Below, piece after piece: positions 1 to 9,856 of a stretch of 64,000 bases of DNA. Made by a program: the position numbers and the translations under genes. The notes beneath the pieces were generated by a model, which saw only the letters and a list, made by a program, of their open reading frames with translations, did not search any database and had not been told where the DNA came from. Each line of letters starts with the position of its first letter. Within the stretch, counting starts at the first letter, position 1. Location: positions 310,001 to 374,000 of the forward strand of contig JAXGQB010000008.1 of the NCBI GenBank assembly GCA_040766655.1, in the 5' to 3' direction. The DNA comes from JALOOB01 sp040766655. GTDB lineage: Bacteria > Chloroflexota > Anaerolineae > CG2-30-64-16.

Positions 1-113
1 GACACCATCGACCGTGACTTGTTGATGCGCTGCGCGATCGCCGCCTGGTCGAGTCCTGCCTCGTAGTACCAGATGGCTACCTGCGCCAGAAGGTCTAAAC
101 GTTCGTCTTCCAT
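1..113 (-). CDS. SorC-family sugar-responsive transcriptional regulator, N-terminal fragment
   Basis: Only the first 37 codons are inside the window; the gene runs off the left edge. The visible part contains ERLDLLAQVAIWYYEAG followed by an HTH of the form LDQAAIAQRINKSRSMV, which is the typical start of SorC/DeoR-type regulators (HTH first, sugar-phosphate-binding domain after it). The ATG at 113 follows a purine-rich stretch with a run of G at ribosome-binding distance. It lies co-directionally behind the sugar kinases, 259 bp after the last one, so it is the natural candidate for control of the upstream catabolic array. The effector is probably a sugar phosphate such as L-xylulose or L-ribulose phosphate (inference). 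The effector domain cannot be seen. Confidence 0.8.
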   Translation of the reverse strand, partial: MEDERLDLLAQVAIWYYEAGLDQAAIAQRINKSRSMV

Positions 114-242
114 GTGATTCACCCCCCCTTTGAGGGGACGCTCCAAACGCTGGATCTTCCGCAACGGCCTCAACGAATCGCCGAAGTCGCAAAGGCAACT
201 TACATGACAGCGCGTCTGCGTTCCCGGTCCAATATTCGACAG

Positions 243-274
243 TCAGAACGTCATTTTACGCTGACAGCGTCATT
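243..274. promoter_or_regulatory. Direct repeats and small palindrome upstream of the SorC-type regulator
   Basis: Two related 13-mers, TCAGAACGTCATT (243-255) and TGACAGCGTCATT (262-274), lie 19 bp apart, and the second overlaps the palindrome ACGCTGACAGCGT (258-270). The remainder of 114-372 holds no gene I can support. The site sits about 130-170 bp in front of the regulator's start codon and could be an autoregulatory operator, but no clear -35/-10 pair was found beside it. Confidence 0.3.
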
Positions 275-372
275 CCTACAAGAAGCCGGCTCACGAATGT
301 GCAAGTCGCGGTGGTGGACGTCCCTGCGCAATGCAGCAGGCTCCCGCCGGGCTCCCGCAGGCCGCTCTGCGG

Positions 373-1920
373 CTACTCGCCCAACTTCGCCAGGCGGTGC
401 CACGGTTCCCGCATTGCCTCCAACAGAGTCACGTACTCCCGGTACCGTGCCAGGTATTTGGGCGTGGCCTCCCCATCCGGCTCATGGCGCCGGCCAACCT
501 GCACTGCCTGCTGCACGGCAGCGGCGTGACTGGCATACACGCCGCTGCCGATGCCGGCCGCGAGGGCTGCGCCGAGCGCGGCGGTTTCAGTGGCAGCGGT
601 CGTCTCGACCGGCAACTCGAGTGCGTCCGCGAACATCTGCGTCCAAACATGGCTGCGAGCGCCTCCGCCGGTGATGCGCGCCACTCGCATGGTGGCACCG
701 GCGGATTTCAGGCGGTTGACGTGGTCCAGATGGCCGTAGACCACTCCTTCGTATAGTGCGCGTAACAGGTGTGCCTTTGTGTGCCATGCGCCCAGCCCGT
801 AGAACCCTGCCCGAGCGTTAGCCTGCACGTTAGATCCGAAAAGGAAGGGATGAAAGATGACGTCTGTGCTGCCCGGCGGAAGTGAGGCGACGATCTCATT
901 GCAGATTTCGTATATCGATACGCCGCGCGCCTGCGCCTGTAGCGCCTCCTCGTGGCAGAACTGGGTGACGAACCATTCGAGATTGGTGGCCGAGGTGGCG
1001 CTGCACTCCGCGATGAGCCAGAGACTGGGCACGGTGAACAGGGTGCACATGGCAAGACGCCGGTCGATCAGCGGTTGCGGCAGCACGACCTCGTTGATGC
1101 TCCACGTGCCCGCGATGATGCACAGCATCTCCTGTTCGATGACGCCCGCGCCGAATGCCGACGCGTCGATATCGAACATACCGCCTACGACCGGTGTGCC
1201 TGCAAGAAGGCTGGTTGCTGCGGCTGCCTCCTGCGTGACGCGGCCGGCGACCGCGTGGCTCTCGACCGGCGGCGGCAGCGCAGGCAGGATGTCGCTGATG
1301 CCGTAGAGAGCGAGCATATCGGTCGAGTAGCGGCGGTTGCGGTTGTCGAACAGGCTGGTGCCGCTGGCATCGGAATAGTCGGTCGTGGCCGTGCCGGTCA
1401 GCCGGAACTTGATGTAATCCTTGCAGGTGAAGGCGTGGCCGATTCGGCGCCAGATCTCCGGCCGATGCCGCTTGAACCACGTCAGCAGCGCGGCGGGCTG
1501 CGCCGCATAGATGTTAATCATGACGATGGGGAAGCCGACATCTTGAACGCTGGCTGCGCCGCCCGTGCGCGGTCGGCCCCACTCCTCGATGATGTCGTTC
1601 GCCCGGTTATCCATCGACGTCACGGACGGCCCCAGCGGCTGCCCGGCCTTGTCGACCAGGTAGAGGCCGTTTCCATGCGCGGCGTTGCCCACCCCGACGA
1701 TGTCGCGCGGGTCGATGCCGGATCGTTCGATGGCGCCCCTGATGGCCTGTGCGGTGGTCTGCCAGACGATCTCGCTGTCCCGCTCGACCCATGCGGCGCG
1801 GGGATAGCTCAACTCCACCTTGTGACCCTGCACGGCGATCTCGCGGCCTGCAAGGTCGAAGATGGCCGCCTTAGAGACGGTCAGGCCGTTGTCGATGCCC
1901 ATCAGGTACGATGCCATCAT
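373..1920 (-). CDS. FGGY-family carbohydrate kinase (L-xylulokinase-like)
   Basis: A 515-aa FGGY kinase that phosphorylates a sugar or sugar acid with ATP. It has the normal family length and two-domain layout: an N-terminal ATPase-fold start (MGIDNGLTVSKAAIFD), the active-site segment GNAAHGNGLYLVD, and a C-terminal nucleotide-binding segment (ARITGGGARSHVWTQMFAD then TETAALGAALAAGIGSG). The HGNGLYLVD stretch resembles LyxK-type L-xylulokinases more than D-xylulokinase XylB. It begins 15 bp after the neighbouring kinase and shares the strand with UlaD, UlaE and AraD homologues, so an L-ketopentose or 3-keto-hexonate substrate is the most economical reading. Substrate identity is inferred from context. 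Confidence 0.85.
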   Translation of the reverse strand: MMASYLMGIDNGLTVSKAAIFDLAGREIAVQGHKVELSYPRAAWVERDSEIVWQTTAQAIRGAIERSGIDPRDIVGVGNAAHGNGLYLVDKAGQPLGPSVTSMDNRANDIIEEWGRPRTGGAASVQDVGFPIVMINIYAAQPAALLTWFKRHRPEIWRRIGHAFTCKDYIKFRLTGTATTDYSDASGTSLFDNRNRRYSTDMLALYGISDILPALPPPVESHAVAGRVTQEAAAATSLLAGTPVVGGMFDIDASAFGAGVIEQEMLCIIAGTWSINEVVLPQPLIDRRLAMCTLFTVPSLWLIAECSATSATNLEWFVTQFCHEEALQAQARGVSIYEICNEIVASLPPGSTDVIFHPFLFGSNVQANARAGFYGLGAWHTKAHLLRALYEGVVYGHLDHVNRLKSAGATMRVARITGGGARSHVWTQMFADALELPVETTAATETAALGAALAAGIGSGVYASHAAAVQQAVQVGRRHEPDGEATPKYLARYREYVTLLEAMREPWHRLAKLGE

Positions 1921-1935
1921 TCCTCCGTTCGTCTG

Positions 1936-3495
1936 TCAGGCCCGGAACTGCCGGGACAATTGGTGATTGACCCCTCTCAGCGCACCGTAGAGCTGCTTGT
2001 AGATAGGGTACAGTTCCGCGTACCGCCGCGCCGCGGCGCCATCGGCCTCGTAGCGGGCGCCCGGCCTGTGCACGTGCTGATACGCGTCCTCGTGGTCACG
2101 GTAGAGCCCTACGCCGATGCCTGCCAGCATGGCTGCGCCCAGCGGCGTGGCCTCGTCGATCTCCGGCGCCTCGACGCCTTTACCGCAGATGGCGCCGACG
2201 ATGTCGGCCTTATTCTGCATCCAGAACTTATTTTTCACGGCGCCGCCGACGACGACCAGCCGGTCGAATGGGATACTCAGATCGTCCCGCAGCGCGGTGA
2301 GCATGTCGACGAACTGGTAGTCCAGCCCTTCGACGACCGCTCGCAGCAGGTCGCCGCGGGTTGCGAAGCCACTGAGCCCGACGAATGCGCCGAGCGAGAG
2401 CGGGTCGCCGGTCGGGCACCCCGCGCCCGACATGTGCGGCAGGAACATGACGCCGTGCGCCCCGACGGGCGCGGCCGCAGCGGCGGCCATCAGGTAGTCC
2501 CAATCCACGCCGCCATGCTGTCGCGCGGCCTGGCCGGCCTCGAAACCGTACTCCCGGCGGTACCATTCCAGCATGTCCGACGAAACGGCGCCGCCCCAGA
2601 TGGCGTACAGGTCCCTGGCTACGTGCGCCTCGACCGTGACGCCGGTGCGCTGCGCGGTTTCAGTCAGCACCGGCGCGCGCGTCGCAGCCAGGACGATCTC
2701 CCATGTGCCACTGACGTCGAGCACGACGCCGGGCCGGCTCGCCCCGGCCGGCAGCGCACCGCACAGGTAGTCGTGTCCGCCCAACACTACGGGCGTGCCG
2801 GGGGCCAGGCCCGTCGCTGCCGCGGCAGCCGGCGTCACTTCGCCAAGTAGGGCGCCGCTCGGATGGGCGTCAGGGAGCAGCCTCCGCTCGATGCCCGCCG
2901 CGGCGATCAATTCGTCCGACCAGGAGAGGCGTCTCTGGTCGAACAGGAGCGTGCACGATGCCATGGTGTAATCTGTGGCCATCCTGCCGCACAGCATCAT
3001 GTTGACATAGTCTTCGATCAGCAGCCACTTGGCGGTGCGCTTGAGGATCTCCGGCTCGTGTTCGGCCATCCAGAGCAGGCGGAGGGCGGTCGAGAAACGC
3101 CAGAGCGTGCTGCCTCCGATCGCGAAGGTCCGCTGCGCACCGATGTTATCGACCCACCAGTCGTACTGTGGCTGGGTTCGCGGGCAATGCCAGCTGATGA
3201 AGGGGTAGAGCCAGTTGCCCCCTTCGTCGACAGGAACACCGTCCATGCCCATGCCGGTGACGGCCACGCCCCTGATGCTGCGCGGGTCGTCGATCTCTGA
3301 CACGGCCTCCTTCATCGCCGCAGCGCTGCCGCCCCAGATCTGATCCGGCATCCAGACGGTCCACTCGGGGTGATCTGCGTGAGGATGCACCTTCTCGGTC
3401 GGCCGCGACGCGCTCGCCACCACGTTGCCGTGAAGGTCGTAGATGACCGCCTTCAAGGTCGTCGAGCCGAGATCGATCGCGGCGAGCTTGTCCAT
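1936..3495 (-). CDS. FGGY-family carbohydrate kinase (second paralogue)
   Basis: A 519-aa FGGY kinase beginning MDKLAAIDLGSTTLKAVIYD (phosphate-binding loop 1). It has the active-site segment GVAVTGMGMDGVPVDEGG and a C-terminal FDRLVVVGGAVKNKFWMQNKADI, which is the adenosine-binding face. It is clearly diverged from the kinase immediately downstream, so this is not a recent duplication. Two kinases in one array may mean that two imported substrates converge on one pathway, matching the two ABC importers. The gene ends 15 bp before the next kinase and starts 46 bp after the URO-D-like gene, consistent with one transcript. The family call is secure; the substrate is not determined. Confidence 0.85.
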   Translation of the reverse strand: MDKLAAIDLGSTTLKAVIYDLHGNVVASASRPTEKVHPHADHPEWTVWMPDQIWGGSAAAMKEAVSEIDDPRSIRGVAVTGMGMDGVPVDEGGNWLYPFISWHCPRTQPQYDWWVDNIGAQRTFAIGGSTLWRFSTALRLLWMAEHEPEILKRTAKWLLIEDYVNMMLCGRMATDYTMASCTLLFDQRRLSWSDELIAAAGIERRLLPDAHPSGALLGEVTPAAAAATGLAPGTPVVLGGHDYLCGALPAGASRPGVVLDVSGTWEIVLAATRAPVLTETAQRTGVTVEAHVARDLYAIWGGAVSSDMLEWYRREYGFEAGQAARQHGGVDWDYLMAAAAAAPVGAHGVMFLPHMSGAGCPTGDPLSLGAFVGLSGFATRGDLLRAVVEGLDYQFVDMLTALRDDLSIPFDRLVVVGGAVKNKFWMQNKADIVGAICGKGVEAPEIDEATPLGAAMLAGIGVGLYRDHEDAYQHVHRPGARYEADGAAARRYAELYPIYKQLYGALRGVNHQLSRQFRA

Positions 3496-3541
3496 CGTGT
3501 TACCTCAGTAGCAGCCTGGCCGCCGGCGGATCCGGCGCCGC

Positions 3542-4582
3542 TCAGTATACGCCCTCAGCGCGCACCGTGTGCATCAGGGCCAGGTAGTTCTCGGGCTTCA
3601 CCCCTGAATGAATGCTGTTGCTCGATGAGCAGATGTAGCCGCCCCCGGGCATGCCCGCCCGCAAGGCCAGGCGGGTTGCCTCGGCGGTCTCGTCGGGCGT
3701 CCCGAAGGTCATCAGATGCGCGCAGTCGACGTTGCCCTTGATCGCGATGCGGCCGGCGATCCTTTCCTTGACCGCCGAAAGGTCCATGCCGGCCTGCGGA
3801 TCGATCGGGTCCAGGCAGTCGATCCCGGAATCGACGAGCATGTCGAGTATCGACCACAGGTTGCCGTCGGTGTGCTTGATGACGTGGAGTCCCAGCTCCT
3901 TGTACCCGCGCATCACCCGGCAGAAGCCGGGGTAGAAGAGGGTGCGGAAGTGCCTGGGCGACATGAACGTGCCGGTGTTGCTGGCGATGTCGTCGCCGGT
4001 GTAGACGAAATCCGCGCCGCGTGCCACAATCTCGCGCGCCATCTTCAGGTTGAGATCGACCGAGAGGTCGACCAGGGCAGTCACCAGCTGCGGCTCGGCC
4101 ACGATGGCCATCAGAAGGTTCTCCATCCCCATCAGGTAGCGGGGCAGGGAGAAGACGTCGTTCAGGTGCACGATAACCGCATGTGTCTCGCCGTAGGCCG
4201 CGAGCGCCTGCTCGATTGCGGTGTAACGCGGCGCTTCGCACGGATCGGGCGGCAAGTAGCGCTCGAAGTCGGCCATCGTCGCGATGGGCGATGCGACCTC
4301 GATGCCGTGCTCCTCCTGGGTCACCTGCCCGATGTAGCCCCACTCGCTGAGGTAGCGGCCCTCGGGCAGCGGCGACTTCCTGAAGATGGGGTCGACCAGC
4401 ACTGCATCGTGCCCCATGCGCACCGCGAAGTTGTTGTGATCGGCACAGCCCGGCAGGAGCGCGTCGCGCACCCGGCGATCCACCAGCCACTCGAAGTGCG
4501 GGACCCGGTCCGGAACCTGCCGCCCGAGCGCGCGAAGGACTCGTTCCTTCGATGTCAGCTCGGCGGTCAGGTTGGCGCTCAT
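3542..4582 (-). CDS. Uroporphyrinogen decarboxylase (URO-D) family protein
   Basis: A 346-aa TIM-barrel protein of the URO-D/MtaA superfamily. Family-typical pieces include HTDGNLWSILDMLVDSGIDC, AIKGNVDCAHLMTFGTPDE and a C-terminal YICSSSNSIHSGVKPENY. No other haem-biosynthesis gene is near, and members of this family found in sugar operons are rarely true HemE enzymes. Relatives include corrinoid-dependent methyltransferases, but no corrinoid protein gene is visible here. It sits 12 bp upstream of the kinase-side genes and directly after the AraD homologue, so it is probably co-expressed with sugar catabolism. I do not assign a reaction. Confidence 0.8.
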   Translation of the reverse strand: MSANLTAELTSKERVLRALGRQVPDRVPHFEWLVDRRVRDALLPGCADHNNFAVRMGHDAVLVDPIFRKSPLPEGRYLSEWGYIGQVTQEEHGIEVASPIATMADFERYLPPDPCEAPRYTAIEQALAAYGETHAVIVHLNDVFSLPRYLMGMENLLMAIVAEPQLVTALVDLSVDLNLKMAREIVARGADFVYTGDDIASNTGTFMSPRHFRTLFYPGFCRVMRGYKELGLHVIKHTDGNLWSILDMLVDSGIDCLDPIDPQAGMDLSAVKERIAGRIAIKGNVDCAHLMTFGTPDETAEATRLALRAGMPGGGYICSSSNSIHSGVKPENYLALMHTVRAEGVY

Positions 4583-4594
4583 GCGTGCTCCCGG

Positions 4595-5236
4595 CTAGCG
4601 CTGGCCATAGATGTTACGGTAGAGGTCACCCGTGAGAGCGAGTTGCTCCTGCGTGAGCAGGATCGGTTCGCCGAGCAGTGACGCCAAGTGAACGGTGCGC
4701 GCGATCTCCTCGACCTCCACAGCCATCTTGGCGGCCTGCCTGGGCGAGTCACCGATGGTGAACACGCCGTGGTTTTGCATCAGGACCGCGCGCTTGTCAC
4801 CGATCGCGCGCACGATCTCAGCGCCGATCTCAGCGCCGCCGATGGCCGCGAAGCCGCCTACCGGAATCTCGCCGCCCAGCATGGCGCATGCGGTCATGCA
4901 GGCCGGGATCGGCCTGCCGAGCACCGCGAAGCTGGTGGCATAGGCGGAGTGCGTGTGCCCGATCCCCCAGACGTCCGGACGATGCGCGTAGACGTAGAGG
5001 TGTGTCTCCGTGTCGACCGACGGCTGCAGGTGACCTTCGATCATCCGTCCTTCGAGATCGACGACCACCATGTCCTCCGGCTTCATCTCCTCGTAGCTGT
5101 ATCCGCTGGGCTTGATCACCACCAGCCCGGTGGCCCGGTCTCGCCCGGAGATGTTGCCGCTGGTCATCTTGACCAGACCATACTTCGGCAGCTCGAGGTT
5201 GTATTTCCAGACCTGGTAACGCAGTTCTTCTAGCAT
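4595..5236 (-). CDS. L-ribulose-5-phosphate 4-epimerase (UlaF/SgbE/AraD-type class II aldolase fold)
   Basis: A 213-aa class II aldolase/adducin-fold protein predicted to convert L-ribulose 5-phosphate to D-xylulose 5-phosphate. The phosphate-binding start SGNISGRD, the KPSG loop, zinc ligands HTHS (His94, His96) and NHG (His156) are all visible. PSVDTETH carries Asp75 where epimerases have Asp, whereas true fuculose-phosphate aldolases have a catalytic Glu, so the epimerase reading is preferred. Its start overlaps the end of the UlaE gene by 7 bp, indicating translational coupling. With UlaD and UlaE in the same array this forms the final step of an ula/yiaK-S-type route. Confidence 0.88.
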   Translation of the reverse strand: MLEELRYQVWKYNLELPKYGLVKMTSGNISGRDRATGLVVIKPSGYSYEEMKPEDMVVVDLEGRMIEGHLQPSVDTETHLYVYAHRPDVWGIGHTHSAYATSFAVLGRPIPACMTACAMLGGEIPVGGFAAIGGAEIGAEIVRAIGDKRAVLMQNHGVFTIGDSPRQAAKMAVEVEEIARTVHLASLLGEPILLTQEQLALTGDLYRNIYGQR

Positions 5237-6156
5237 GGTTCATCCTGTCCTGAGCTGCTGGCTTCGAGCAGCTCTGCGATGAGTTTACGGGCGGCGACGA
5301 CAGATTCGTACGGTCTCCCGGTTTGGTCCATCGTAGCCCACATTTCGACGGTGAGCGGCCCGCGGTAGGCGCAGCGCGCCAACGTGCGGAACACCGGCTC
5401 AAATGGCACGATGCCGGCGCGGAACGGCACCCCGCGTACCACGCCCGGCAGCGAGTCCTTGATGTGCACCGCCACGATGTGCTCCCTGCACGCGGGCAGT
5501 TGGGTCAGGGGGTCGTAACCCGCAGCGGCAACGTTGGCCGGGTCGGGGTATAGCTGGAACCACGGCGAATCGACGTGGCGCACGGTGGCCAGGGCGTCGA
5601 GGAGCGATGCGCTGGCCGGGACGTCGACGTTCTCCAGCGCGAGCATGACGCCCGCGATGCTGGCCCACCCGGCCGCGCGGCACAGTCCCTCATGGTAGCG
5701 CGCCATGGTTGTTGCGTCGCTTGGCTCGAAATAGACGTCGTATCCCGCCACCTGGATGATGCGGACCCCGACATCGAGCGCGAACTCGATGGCTTTGCGG
5801 AGCATGTCGAATGCTCGCCCGCGGATGGCCTCGTCCTTGCTGCCAAGCGGATAGCGGCGTTGGCCGCTGAGGCACATGGTGAGCACCGGCACGCCTGAGG
5901 CCGCGATCGCCTTGCGAAACGCCGCCCGCTCCTGCGCCGTCCACTCCAGCCTCGCCAGGCGTTCGTCGGATTCATCGATGGAGATCTCGGCGTATTGGTA
6001 ACCAGCCTCAGCCGTCGCAGCGAGCCGGCGATCCCACGACCACTCGGCCGGCAGCGCCTTCTCGTACAGGCCAACCCAGCGCCGTCCGAACCTTTCGTCC
6101 GCTGCCACACCGGTGGCTGTTGTTACGGGTTGGGGAAACTCGGTCACGGACAGCAT
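5230..6156 (-). CDS. L-xylulose/L-ribulose-5-phosphate 3-epimerase (UlaE/SgbU type)
   Basis: A 308-aa xylose-isomerase-like TIM barrel predicted to interconvert L-xylulose 5-phosphate and L-ribulose 5-phosphate. It matches UlaE along its length: GLYEKALPAEWSW, MCLSGQRRYPLGSKDEA, the active-site glutamate in MLALENVD, the metal-binding Asp in FQLYPDPAN, His in VAVHIKD and Glu in TVEMW. All four metal-site residues are retained. About 25 extra N-terminal residues precede the usual start; the ATG at 6156 is preceded by GGAG at suitable spacing. It is coupled by overlap to the 4-epimerase gene. Confidence 0.92.
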   Translation of the reverse strand: MLSVTEFPQPVTTATGVAADERFGRRWVGLYEKALPAEWSWDRRLAATAEAGYQYAEISIDESDERLARLEWTAQERAAFRKAIAASGVPVLTMCLSGQRRYPLGSKDEAIRGRAFDMLRKAIEFALDVGVRIIQVAGYDVYFEPSDATTMARYHEGLCRAAGWASIAGVMLALENVDVPASASLLDALATVRHVDSPWFQLYPDPANVAAAGYDPLTQLPACREHIVAVHIKDSLPGVVRGVPFRAGIVPFEPVFRTLARCAYRGPLTVEMWATMDQTGRPYESVVAARKLIAELLEASSSGQDEPC

Positions 6157-6183
6157 CGCGGGCTCCTATCTGCAGCGGGTGGT

Positions 6184-7215
6184 CTACGCCTTGGTGCGCA
6201 CGAGCAGATGGTTCAGGACAACTGCAAACAGCATGACGCCCCCCTTGGCAACGTTCTGCCAGTACGAGGGAATGACGGTCATCAGACCGGTCGTCACGCA
6301 AATGATGATCAGGGCGCCGACCGCGGTCTTGAGGACCGATCCTTCGCCGCCCGAGAAGGCCGTGCCGCCCAGCAGCACCGCGATGAGGCAGTTGAGTTCC
6401 ATGCCATCGCCCGACAACGGGTCACCCAGTGACATGTAGCTTGCACGCGCCACCCCCGCGGCTGCGGCAAAGAATCCCACGATGATGTAGAGGATCCAGA
6501 CGTACTTCACTGCACTGATGCCGGAGAGTTGGGCCGCGGTTGGGTTGCCACCGATCGCGGCCGCGTACTTGCCAAGGATGGTCTTGCGCTGCACGACTGC
6601 CAGGACGATGATGATGCCGATCGCTACGTAGAAGGCCCATGGGAGACCAAGGAGGACATCCTGGCGCGCATAATGATTGATGAACGCGGGCATCTTCTGC
6701 GCCGCGGTGCTCTTGATGGCGGAGGTGCCGTCGGGAACAACCAGCAGGGCTGCGCCCTTGAAGACGTTGAGCGTCACGAGGGTCGCGATGACCGGCGTGA
6801 TGCGAAGCTTCATGACGAGCGCACCGTTGATGGTTCCCATCACTACGCCGAGAACCAGCGTGAGCGCGAACGCGGGCAGAAAGCTGAATCCGTTCAGGAT
6901 CATGAGTGCGAACACCACCGCACTCAGGCTCATGGCACTGCCGACGGACAGGTCAATGTAGCCGGAGATCATCAGGAGCGTGAACGCGCCGCTCACCGTC
7001 AGGACGGGCACCGCGCTGCGCAGAAGGTTGATGATGCTGGTGGAGCTCAGGAACGCGCCGCGGCCGAACAGCCCCACTTCCTCAAACTTGACCATGCTGA
7101 AGATGGCAACGATCACGAGGAGGACGACGTAGATGTAGACCTTTTTGACGAACGACCGAATTGCGTCCGATCGATCCTGTTGTACTCTTAGCGCTGCCTT
7201 CTGCGTGGTATTCAC
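6184..7215 (-). CDS. Sugar ABC transporter permease (RbsC family), importer A
   Basis: A 343-aa polytopic permease of the ribose/galactose-type (CUT2) importer family. It has the diagnostic SGYIDLSVGSAMSLSAVVFA segment and the C-terminal GGTAFSGGEGSVLKTAVGAL coupling region. An N-terminal charged stretch (to about residue 25) precedes the first membrane helix. It is the second of two different permeases in importer A and lies 37 bp after the other, suggesting a heterodimeric pore. It precedes the UlaE gene by 27 bp, tying uptake to the epimerase pathway. Confidence 0.9.
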   Translation of the reverse strand: MNTTQKAALRVQQDRSDAIRSFVKKVYIYVVLLVIVAIFSMVKFEEVGLFGRGAFLSSTSIINLLRSAVPVLTVSGAFTLLMISGYIDLSVGSAMSLSAVVFALMILNGFSFLPAFALTLVLGVVMGTINGALVMKLRITPVIATLVTLNVFKGAALLVVPDGTSAIKSTAAQKMPAFINHYARQDVLLGLPWAFYVAIGIIIVLAVVQRKTILGKYAAAIGGNPTAAQLSGISAVKYVWILYIIVGFFAAAAGVARASYMSLGDPLSGDGMELNCLIAVLLGGTAFSGGEGSVLKTAVGALIIICVTTGLMTVIPSYWQNVAKGGVMLFAVVLNHLLVRTKA

Positions 7216-7252
7216 GTCGGATTCTCCTCTGTTTCCGTCTTATCGTGCTGCA

Positions 7253-8275
7253 TCAACCCTTGCGCTTGTCGAGCGCATAGCGCTGCGCGAGGATGGCGAT
7301 GAAGGTGACGAGGCCCTTTAGGGTGAACTGCCAGTCCGGTGACAGCAGAAGCCCGGTCGCGGCCGACGTCACCACGGACAGGATGATGGCGCCGACAAAC
7401 ATGCCCAACACCGAGCCGAATCCGCCGGCGATGCTGACGCCGCCCAGGAGGGTGATGACGAGCGCATCGAACTCGTATCCCATGGCCCGGTTCGACATTC
7501 CTGCCTTGAATTCGGACGCCATGAGGATGCCCGTGATGCCGGCGAGGAGCGAGCTGAGGATGAAGAGGGCCGCGAGGTGGCGCGTGACGTTCACCCCTGA
7601 GAGCCGCGCCGCCTCGGAATTGGCGCCGATCAGGTAGGTGCGCCGGCCGGCCACCGTTTTCTTCTCGAAGATGAATGCCATGATGATCAGGACAATCATG
7701 ACCATCACCGAGAACCTGATGTTGGTGCCCGGGATGCTCCAACTGCCGATCACGCCGAATGCGTCGGGCAGGCTCGTGTTTCGCTGCGCCCCCTGCGTCA
7801 CGACCTGGGCGATGCCGCGTGCCAACATCATCGTGGCCAGGGTGACGATGATGCTTGGCACCTTGAGCCGCGCGACGAAGAACGCGTTGACCGCGCCGAC
7901 GCCCATCGCGCACAGAAGAGCCAGGACGACCGCGACGCCGTAGGGCAGTCCGAGCCCGTTGGCCAGCGCGTTTTGGGAGACGTTGGACGCCTGACAAAAA
8001 TAGACTGAAAGCACGCCGGTCAGTGCGATGACGCCGCCCACGGACATGTCGAAGTTGCCGGACACCAGCAGGAAGGTGACCCCAATGCCGAGGATGATGG
8101 TGTACCAGTTGTTCGTGATGAGGTTCAGGACATTCTTTGGCTGAAAGAAGTTCGGGACGACTGCAGACGCGATGGCGAATACGACAAGGAGCACACCCAC
8201 CATGAAGAAGGTAATGAACGACTCGTTGCTCAGCCTGCTGACGAAGGACAGCCTGCGTGCCGGTTTCGTTTCCAT
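7253..8275 (-). CDS. Sugar ABC transporter permease (RbsC family), importer A
   Basis: A 340-aa CUT2-type permease with about ten hydrophobic helices. Family segments are SGNFDMSVGGVIALTGVLS near residue 65 and LGGVSIAGGFGSVLGMFVGA near the C-terminus. It starts 2 bp after the ATPase gene, so translation is almost certainly coupled. It is diverged from the following permease; CUT2 systems with two permeases usually assemble a heterodimer. The substrate is unknown from sequence; context suggests a C5-C6 polyol, ketose or sugar acid. Confidence 0.9.
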   Translation of the reverse strand: METKPARRLSFVSRLSNESFITFFMVGVLLVVFAIASAVVPNFFQPKNVLNLITNNWYTIILGIGVTFLLVSGNFDMSVGGVIALTGVLSVYFCQASNVSQNALANGLGLPYGVAVVLALLCAMGVGAVNAFFVARLKVPSIIVTLATMMLARGIAQVVTQGAQRNTSLPDAFGVIGSWSIPGTNIRFSVMVMIVLIIMAFIFEKKTVAGRRTYLIGANSEAARLSGVNVTRHLAALFILSSLLAGITGILMASEFKAGMSNRAMGYEFDALVITLLGGVSIAGGFGSVLGMFVGAIILSVVTSAATGLLLSPDWQFTLKGLVTFIAILAQRYALDKRKG

Positions 8276-8277
8276 GG

Positions 8278-9771
<1,494 letters not shown>

Positions 9772-9790
9772 GATCTGCCCCCTGGTGGTG

Positions 9791-9820
9791 CTGGCAGCCG
9801 GGCTTCGACCCGGCTGCCAG
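9791..9820. promoter_or_regulatory. Intercistronic hairpin between binding protein and ATPase, importer A
   Basis: CTGGCAGCCGGG (9791-9802) pairs perfectly with CCCGGCTGCCAG (9809-9820) around a 6-nt loop. There is no T-run after it on the minus strand, so it is not a standard terminator. Its position just after the binding-protein gene suits an mRNA stabiliser or processing point that raises binding protein over ATPase, as known for other importer operons (inference). Confidence 0.6.
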
Positions 9821-9856
9821 CCTTGTCACATGCGCAGCGTTGCTGCGTTTCTCGGA

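Noticed and set aside
952..2850. Long plus-strand open frame (632 codons) opposite the sugar kinases
   Set aside because: It is antisense to two well-supported FGGY kinase genes, has Arg/His/Gly-skewed composition typical of GC-rich antisense frames and no family motif.
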